Shown: one piece after another, positions 57,196-64,000 of the stretch
How positions within the stretch are numbered: position 1 is the first letter of the stretch
How the letters are laid out: each line of letters begins with the position of its first letter
Source: Labia minor
Lineage: Eukaryota; Arthropoda; Insecta; Dermaptera; Spongiphoridae
NCBI GenBank assembly: GCA_963082975.1
Contig: OY720349.1
Location: 66,648,501 to 66,712,500 of the forward strand
Direction: 5' to 3'
Length of the DNA stretch: 64,000 nt
The notes under the pieces: generated by a model
The model's input: the letters and a program-made list of their open reading frames with translations, nothing else
What the model was told of the DNA's origin: nothing
The model's database searches: none
Position numbers and translations under genes: made by a program

Positions 57196-59240
57196 TCATA
57201 AAAATATTAAAAAAATATATTATTGATATTTCTGATGAATAATTATTTTTTTATTCCGAAAACCTAGGGTCATCCTACGATGACCTTTCATAATTTTTAC
57301 GGGAAAATTAAAAAATGAAATTTTTAAAAATAAATAATAAATTCGTTCATTTTACATCATAAAAATATTAAAAAAATATATTATTGATATTTCTGATGAA
57401 TAATTATTTTTTTAATGCCGAAAACCTAGGGTCATCCTAAGATGACCTTTCATAATTTTTACGGGAAAATTAAAAAATGAAATTTTTAGAAAATCAATAA
57501 TAAATTCGTTCATTTTACATCATAACAATATTAAAAAAATATATTATTCATATTTCTTACTAAAAATTATTTTATTATGCCGAAACCTAGGGTCATCCTA
57601 CGATGACCTTTCATAATTTTTACGGGAAAATTAAAAAATGAAATTTTTAAAAATAAATAATAAATTCGTTCATTTTACATCATAAATATATTAAAAAAAT
57701 ATATTATTGATATTTCTGATGAATAATTATTTTTTATACCGAAAACCTAGGGTCATCCTACGATGACCTTTCATAAATTTTACGGGAAAATTAAAAAATG
57801 AAATGTTTTAAAAAAAATAATAAATTCGTTCATTTTACATCATATAAATATTAAAAAAATATATTATTGATATTTCTGATGAATAATTATTTTTTTATGC
57901 CGAAAACCTAAGGTCATCCTAAGATGACCTTTCATAATTATTACGGGAAAATTAAAATATTAAATTTTTAAAAATAAATAATAAATTCGTTCATTTAACT
58001 TCATAAAAATATTAAAAAAATATATTATTGATATTTCTGATGAATAATTATTTTTTTATGCCGAAAACCTAGGGTCATCCTACGATGACCTTTCATAATT
58101 TTTACGGGAAAATTAAAAAATGAAATTTTTAAAAATAAATAATAAATTCGTTCATTTTACATCATAAAAATATTAAAAAAATATATTATTGATATTTCTG
58201 ATGAATAATTATTTTTTTATGCCGAAAACCTAGGGTCAACCTACGATGACCTTTCATAATTTTTACGGGAAAATTAAAAAATGAAATTTTTAAAAATAAA
58301 TAATAAATTCGTTCATTTTACATCATATAAATATTAAAAAAATATATTATTGATATTTCTGAAGAATAATTATTTTTTTATGCAGAAAACCTAAGGTCAT
58401 CCTACAATGACCTTTCATAATTTTTAAGGGAAAATTAAAATATGAAATTTTTAAAAATAAATAATAAATTCGTTCATTTAACATCATAAAAATATTAAAA
58501 AAAATATTATTGATATTTTTGATGAATAATTATTTTTTTATGCCGAAAACCTAGGGTCATCCTACGATGACCTTTCATAATTTTTACGGGAAAATTAAAA
58601 AATGAAATTTTTAAAAATAAATAATAAATTCGTTCATTTTACATCATATAAATATTAAAAAAATATATTATTGATATTTCTGATGAATAATTATTTTTTT
58701 ATACCGAAAACCTAGGGTCATCCTACGATGACCTTTCATAATTTTTACGGGAAAATTAAAAAATGAAATTTTTAAAAATAAATAATAAATTCGTTCATTT
58801 TACATCATATAAATATTAAAAAAATATATTATTGATATTTCTGATGAATAATTATTTTTTTATGCTGAAAACCTAAGGTCATCCTACAATGACCTTTCAA
58901 AATTTTTACGGGAAAATTAAAATATAAAATTTTTAAAAATAAATAATAAATTCGTACATTTTACATCAGAAAAATATTAAAAAAATATATTATTGATATT
59001 TCTGATGAATAATTATTTTTTTAATGCCGAAAACCTAGGGTCATCCTACGATGACCTTTCATAATTTTTACGGGAAAATTAAAAAATGAAATTTTTAGAA
59101 AATCAATAATAAATTCGTTCATTTTACATCATAAAAATATTAAAAAAATATATTATTCATATTTCTTACTAAAAATTATTTTTTTATGCCGAAACCTAGG
59201 GTCATCCTACGATGACCTTTCATAATTTTTACGGGAAAAT
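57196..59240. repeat. Right copy of the left-end block
   Basis: This is the counterpart of 1-2040, identified by the same rare markers at an offset of 57,196 bp. Markers of the sequence to the right of the retrotransposon also recur farther right here: the acgcgaaactt variant is at 8981 and 60,194. So this region as a whole resembles the retrotransposon-bearing left part without the element and with fewer monomers between markers. Confidence 0.82.
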
Positions 59241-61700
59241 TAAAAAATGAAATTTTTAAAAATAAATAATAAATTCGTTCAGTTTACATCATAAAAATAT
59301 TGAAAAAATATATTATTGATATTTCTGAAGAATAATTATTTTTTTTTCCGAAAACCTAGGGTCATCCTACGATGACCTTTCATAATTTTTACGGGAAAAT
59401 TAAAAAATGAAATGTTTTAAAAATAAATAATAAATTCGTTCATATAACTTCATAAAAATATTAAAAAAAATATTATTGATATTTTTGATGAATAATTATT
59501 TTTTTATGCCGAAAACCTAGTGTCATCCTACGATGACCTTTCATAATTTTTACGGGAAAATTAAAAAATGAAATTTTTAAAAATAAATAATAAATTCGTT
59601 CATTTTACATCATATAAATATTAAAAAAATATATTATTGATATTTCTGATGAATAATTATTTTTTTATACCGAAAACCTAGGGTCATCCTACGATGACCT
59701 TTCATAATTTTTTAGGTAAAATTAAAAAATGAAATGTTTTAAAAAAAATAATAAATTCGTTCTGTTTACATCATAAAAATATTGAAAAAATATATTATTG
59801 ATATTTCTGAAGAATAATTATTTTTTTTCCGAAAACCTAGGGTCATCCTACGATGACCTTTCATAATTTTTTAGGTAAAATTAAAAAATTAAATGTTTTA
59901 AAAAAAATAATAAATTCGTTGATTTTACATCATAAAAATATTAAAAAAATATATTATTGATATTTCTGATGAATAATTATTTTATTATGCCGAACACCTA
60001 GGGTCATCCTACGATGACCTTTCATAATTTTTACGGGAAAATTAAAAAATGAAATTTTTAAAAATAAATAATAAATTCGTACATTTTACATCAGAAAAAT
60101 TTTAAAAAAATATATTATTGATATTTCTGATGAATAATTATTTTTTTATGCCGAAAACCTAGGGTCATCCTAAGATGACCTTTCATAATTTTTACGCGAA
60201 ACTTAAAAAATGAAATTTTTAAAAATAAATAATAAATTCGTTCATTTTACATCATATAAATATTAAAAAAATATATTATTGATATTTCTGATGAATAATT
60301 ATTTTTTTATGCCGAAAACCTAAGGTCATCCTACGATGACCTTTCATAATTTTTAAGGGAAAATTAAAATATGAAATTTTTAAAAATAAATAATAAATTC
60401 GTTCATTTAACTTCATAAAAATATTAAAAAAATATATTATTGATATTTCTGATGAATAATTATTTTTTTATGCCGAAAACCTAGGGTCATCCTACGATGA
60501 CCTATCATAATTTTTTCGGTATAATTAAAAAATGAAATATTTAAAAAAAAATAATAAATTTGTACATTTTACATCAGAAAAATATTAAAAAAATATATTA
60601 TTGATATTTCTGATGAATAATTATTTTTTTATGCCGAAAACCTAGGGTCATCCTAAGATGACCTTTCATAATTTTTACGGGAAACTTAAAAAATGAAATT
60701 TTTAAAAATAAATAATAAATTCGTTCATTTTACATCATATAAATATTAAAAAAATATATTATTGATATTTCTGATGAATAATTATTTTTTTTCCGAAAAC
60801 CTAGGGTCATCCTACGATGACGTTTCATAATTTTTTCGGTAAAATTAAAAAATGAAATGTTTTAAAAAAAATAATAAATTCGTTCTGTTTACATCATAAA
60901 AATATTGAAAAAATATATTATTGATATTTTTGATGAATAATTATTTTTTTATGCCGAAAACCTAAGGTCATCCTACGATGAACTTTCATAATTTTTAAGG
61001 GAAAATTAAAATATGAAATTTTTAAAAATAAATAATAAATTCGTTCATTTAACTTCATAAAAATATTAAAAAAATATATTATTGATATTTCTGATGAATA
61101 ATTATTTTTTTATGCCGAAAACCTAGCGTCATCCTACGATGACCTTTCATAATTTTTTCGGTATAATTAAAAAATGAAATATTTTAAAAAAAATAATAAA
61201 TTTGTACATTTTACATCAGAAAAATATTAAAAAAATATATTATTGATATTTCTGATGAATAATTATTTTTTTATGCCGAAAACCTAGGGTCATCCTACGA
61301 TGACCTTTCATAATTTTTACGGGAAAATTAAAAAATGAAATTTTTAAAAATAAATAATAAATTCGTACATTTTACATCAGAAAAATATTAAAAAAATATA
61401 TTATTGATATTTCTGATGAATAATTATTTTTTATGACGAAATCCTAGGGTCATCCTACGATGACCTTTCATAATTTTTACGGGAAAATTAAAAAATGAAA
61501 TGTTTTAAAAATAAATAATAAATTCGTTCATATAACTTCATAAAAATATTAAAAAAAATATTATTGATATTTTTGATGAATAATTATTTTTTTATGCCGA
61601 AAACCTAGTGTCATCCTACGATGACCTTTCATAATTTTTACGGGAAAATTAAAAAATGAAATTTTTAAAAATAAATAATAAATTCGTTCATTTTACATCA

Positions 61701-62983
61701 TATAAATATTAAAAAAATATATTATTGATATTTCTGATGAATAATTATTTTTTTATACCGAAAACCTAGGGTCATCCTACGATGACCTTTCATAATTTTT
61801 TAGGTAAAATTAAAAAATGAAATGTTTTAAAAAAAATAATAAATTCGTTCTGTTTACATCATAAAAATATTGAAAAAATATATTATTGATATTTCTGAAG
61901 AATAATTATTTTTTTTCCGAAAACCTAGGGTCATCCTACGATGACCTTTCATAATTTTTTAGGTAAAATTAAAAAATTAAATTTTTTAAAAAAAATAATA
62001 AATTCGTTCATTTTACATCATAAAAATATTAAAAAAATATATTATTGATATTTCTGATGAATAATTATTTTATTATGCCGAACACCTAGGGTCATCCTAC
62101 GATGACCTTTCATAATTTTTACGGGAAAATTAAAAAATGAAATTTTTAAAAATAAATAATAAATTCGTACAATTTACATCAGAAAAATATTAAAAAAATA
62201 TATTATTGATATTTCTGATGAATAATTATTTTTTTATGCCGAAAACCTAGGGTCATCCTAAGATGACCTTTCATAATTTTTACGCGAAACTTAAAAAATG
62301 AAATTTTTAAAAATAAATAATAAATTCGTTCATTTTACATCATATAAATATTAAAAAAATATATTATTGATATTTCTGATGAATAATTATTTTTTTATGC
62401 CGAAAACCTAAGGTCATCCTACGATGAACTTTCATAATTTTTAAGGGAAAATTAAAATATGAAATTTTTAAAAATAAATAATAAATTCGTTCATTTAACT
62501 TCATAAAAATATTAAAAAAATATATTATTGATATTTCTGATGAATAATTATTTTTTTATGCCAAAACCTAGGGTCATCCTACGATGACCTTTCATAATTT
62601 TTTAGGTAAAATTAAAAAATGAAATGTTTTAAAAAAAATAATAAATTCGTTCTGTTTACATCATAAAAATATTGAAAAAATATATTATTGATATTTCTGA
62701 AGAATAATTATTTTTTTTCCGAAAACCTAGGGTCATCCTACGATGACCTTTCATAATTTTTTAGGTAAAATTAAAAAATTAAATGTTTTAAAAAAAATAA
62801 TAAATTCGTTCATTTTACATCATAAAAATATTAAAAAAATATATTATTGATATTTCTGATGAATAATTATTTTTTTATTCCGAAAACCTAGGGTCATCCT
62901 ACGATGACCTTTCATAATTTTTACGGGAAAATTAAAAAATGAAATTTTTAAAAATAAATAATAAATTCGTTCATTTTACATCA
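61701..62983. repeat. 1283-bp higher-order unit, copy 1 (8 monomers)
   Basis: Markers recur at 1283 bp: tataaatatt (61,701 and 62,984), gtacaatttacatc (62,167 and 63,450), gccaaaacctaggg (ccaaaac at 62,561 and 63,844) and the ttaaattttttaaaa variant near 61,980 and 63,263. Eight monomers fit the unit. No difference between the copies was noticed in the parts compared. Confidence 0.85.
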
Positions 62984-64000
62984 TATAAATATTAAAAAAA
63001 TATATTATTGATATTTCTGATGAATAATTATTTTTTTATACCGAAAACCTAGGGTCATCCTACGATGACCTTTCATAATTTTTTAGGTAAAATTAAAAAA
63101 TGAAATGTTTTAAAAAAAATAATAAATTCGTTCTGTTTACATCATAAAAATATTGAAAAAATATATTATTGATATTTCTGAAGAATAATTATTTTTTTTC
63201 CGAAAACCTAGGGTCATCCTACGATGACCTTTCATAATTTTTTAGGTAAAATTAAAAAATTAAATTTTTTAAAAAAAATAATAAATTCGTTCATTTTACA
63301 TCATAAAAATATTAAAAAAATATATTATTGATATTTCTGATGAATAATTATTTTATTATGCCGAACACCTAGGGTCATCCTACGATGACCTTTCATAATT
63401 TTTACGGGAAAATTAAAAAATGAAATTTTTAAAAATAAATAATAAATTCGTACAATTTACATCAGAAAAATATTAAAAAAATATATTATTGATATTTCTG
63501 ATGAATAATTATTTTTTTATGCCGAAAACCTAGGGTCATCCTAAGATGACCTTTCATAATTTTTACGCGAAACTTAAAAAATGAAATTTTTAAAAATAAA
63601 TAATAAATTCGTTCATTTTACATCATATAAATATTAAAAAAATATATTATTGATATTTCTGATGAATAATTATTTTTTTATGCCGAAAACCTAAGGTCAT
63701 CCTACGATGAACTTTCATAATTTTTAAGGGAAAATTAAAATATGAAATTTTTAAAAATAAATAATAAATTCGTTCATTTAACTTCATAAAAATATTAAAA
63801 AAATATATTATTGATATTTCTGATGAATAATTATTTTTTTATGCCAAAACCTAGGGTCATCCTACGATGACCTTTCATAATTTTTTAGGTAAAATTAAAA
63901 AATGAAATGTTTTAAAAAAAATAATAAATTCGTTCTGTTTACATCATAAAAATATTGAAAAAATATATTATTGATATTTCTGAAGAATAATTATTTTTTT
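62984..64000. repeat. 1283-bp higher-order unit, copy 2 (cut by the window end)
   Basis: This is the tandem successor of 61,701-62,983; about 1017 bp are visible. The array and possibly further copies of this unit continue beyond the window. Confidence 0.82.

Larger units (their letters stand above)
8709..64000. repeat. Satellite array, right of the retrotransposon (~344 monomers, with higher-order structure)
   Basis: This is the same ~160-bp satellite in the same orientation as the left part, running to the window edge without interruption by other sequence. G+C is concentrated in one box per monomer. Main classes are marked by the junction after AAATTCGT (ttcattttacatcat, tacattttacatcag, tctgtttacatcat, tcatttaacttcat, ttcattttattcat which is 3-4 nt shorter, tcatataacttcat, tcagtttacatcat) and by the block after the hairpin (acgggaaaatt, cggtataatt, aggtaaaatt, aagggaaaatt). 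The classes recur in fixed orders, giving higher-order repeats. No gene is seen in this 55-kb stretch; open frames are short and accidental. Centromeric or pericentromeric location is plausible but cannot be shown from sequence alone. Confidence 0.97.

Overview
The window is a satellite-DNA array of a eukaryote with one intact Ty1/copia-type LTR retrotransposon inserted near its left end. About 59.4 kb of the 64 kb (1-4154 and 8709-64000) is a head-to-tail array of a very AT-rich monomer of about 160 bp, roughly 370 copies. No host gene, tRNA, rRNA or CRISPR array is visible. The element (4155-8708, minus strand) has two identical 149-bp LTRs, a primer-binding site for the initiator-Met half-tRNA as in Drosophila copia, a short polypurine tract and one uninterrupted 1364-codon Gag-Pol reading frame. 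The copia-style primer site, the AT-rich coding sequence and the long AT-rich satellite suggest an insect. The host is an inference and cannot be pinned down further.

Layout. (1) 1-4154: left satellite. Its first ~2.0 kb is a near copy of 57.2-59.2 kb, at a constant offset of 57,196 bp. (2) 4155-8708: copia element; its target site lacks a duplication and 17 bp of the monomer are missing. (3) 8709-64000: right satellite with several layers of higher-order structure. These include recurring blocks of ~3.4-4.2 kb (9.4-20.5 kb, containing 13-monomer spacings of ~2087 bp), a ~13.8-kb tandem duplication (~12.5-26.3 and ~26.3-39.3 kb), an 8.5-kb tandem duplication (~32.25-39.8 and ~39.8-48.3 kb), a 4.5-kb tandem duplication (~47.0-51.5 and ~51.5-56.0 kb) and a 1283-bp eight-monomer unit repeated at the right edge.

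Each monomer is A/T-tract DNA around one G+C-containing box: the palindrome CCTAGG followed by a perfect 7-bp inverted repeat with a 4-nt loop (GGTCATC-CTAC-GATGACC). Several monomer classes differ in the junction after AAATTCGT, in the block after the hairpin (acggg, cggtat, aggtaa or aaggg types) and in a few diagnostic bases. These diagnostic bases were used as markers to measure the duplication offsets by hand. Later losses are always whole monomers, as expected of in-register unequal exchange.

The most unusual observation is that the element encodes two AT-hook-like motifs just after its integrase and sits in an AT-rich satellite. No other system was found; the notable content is the layered satellite architecture and the young retrotransposon inside it.
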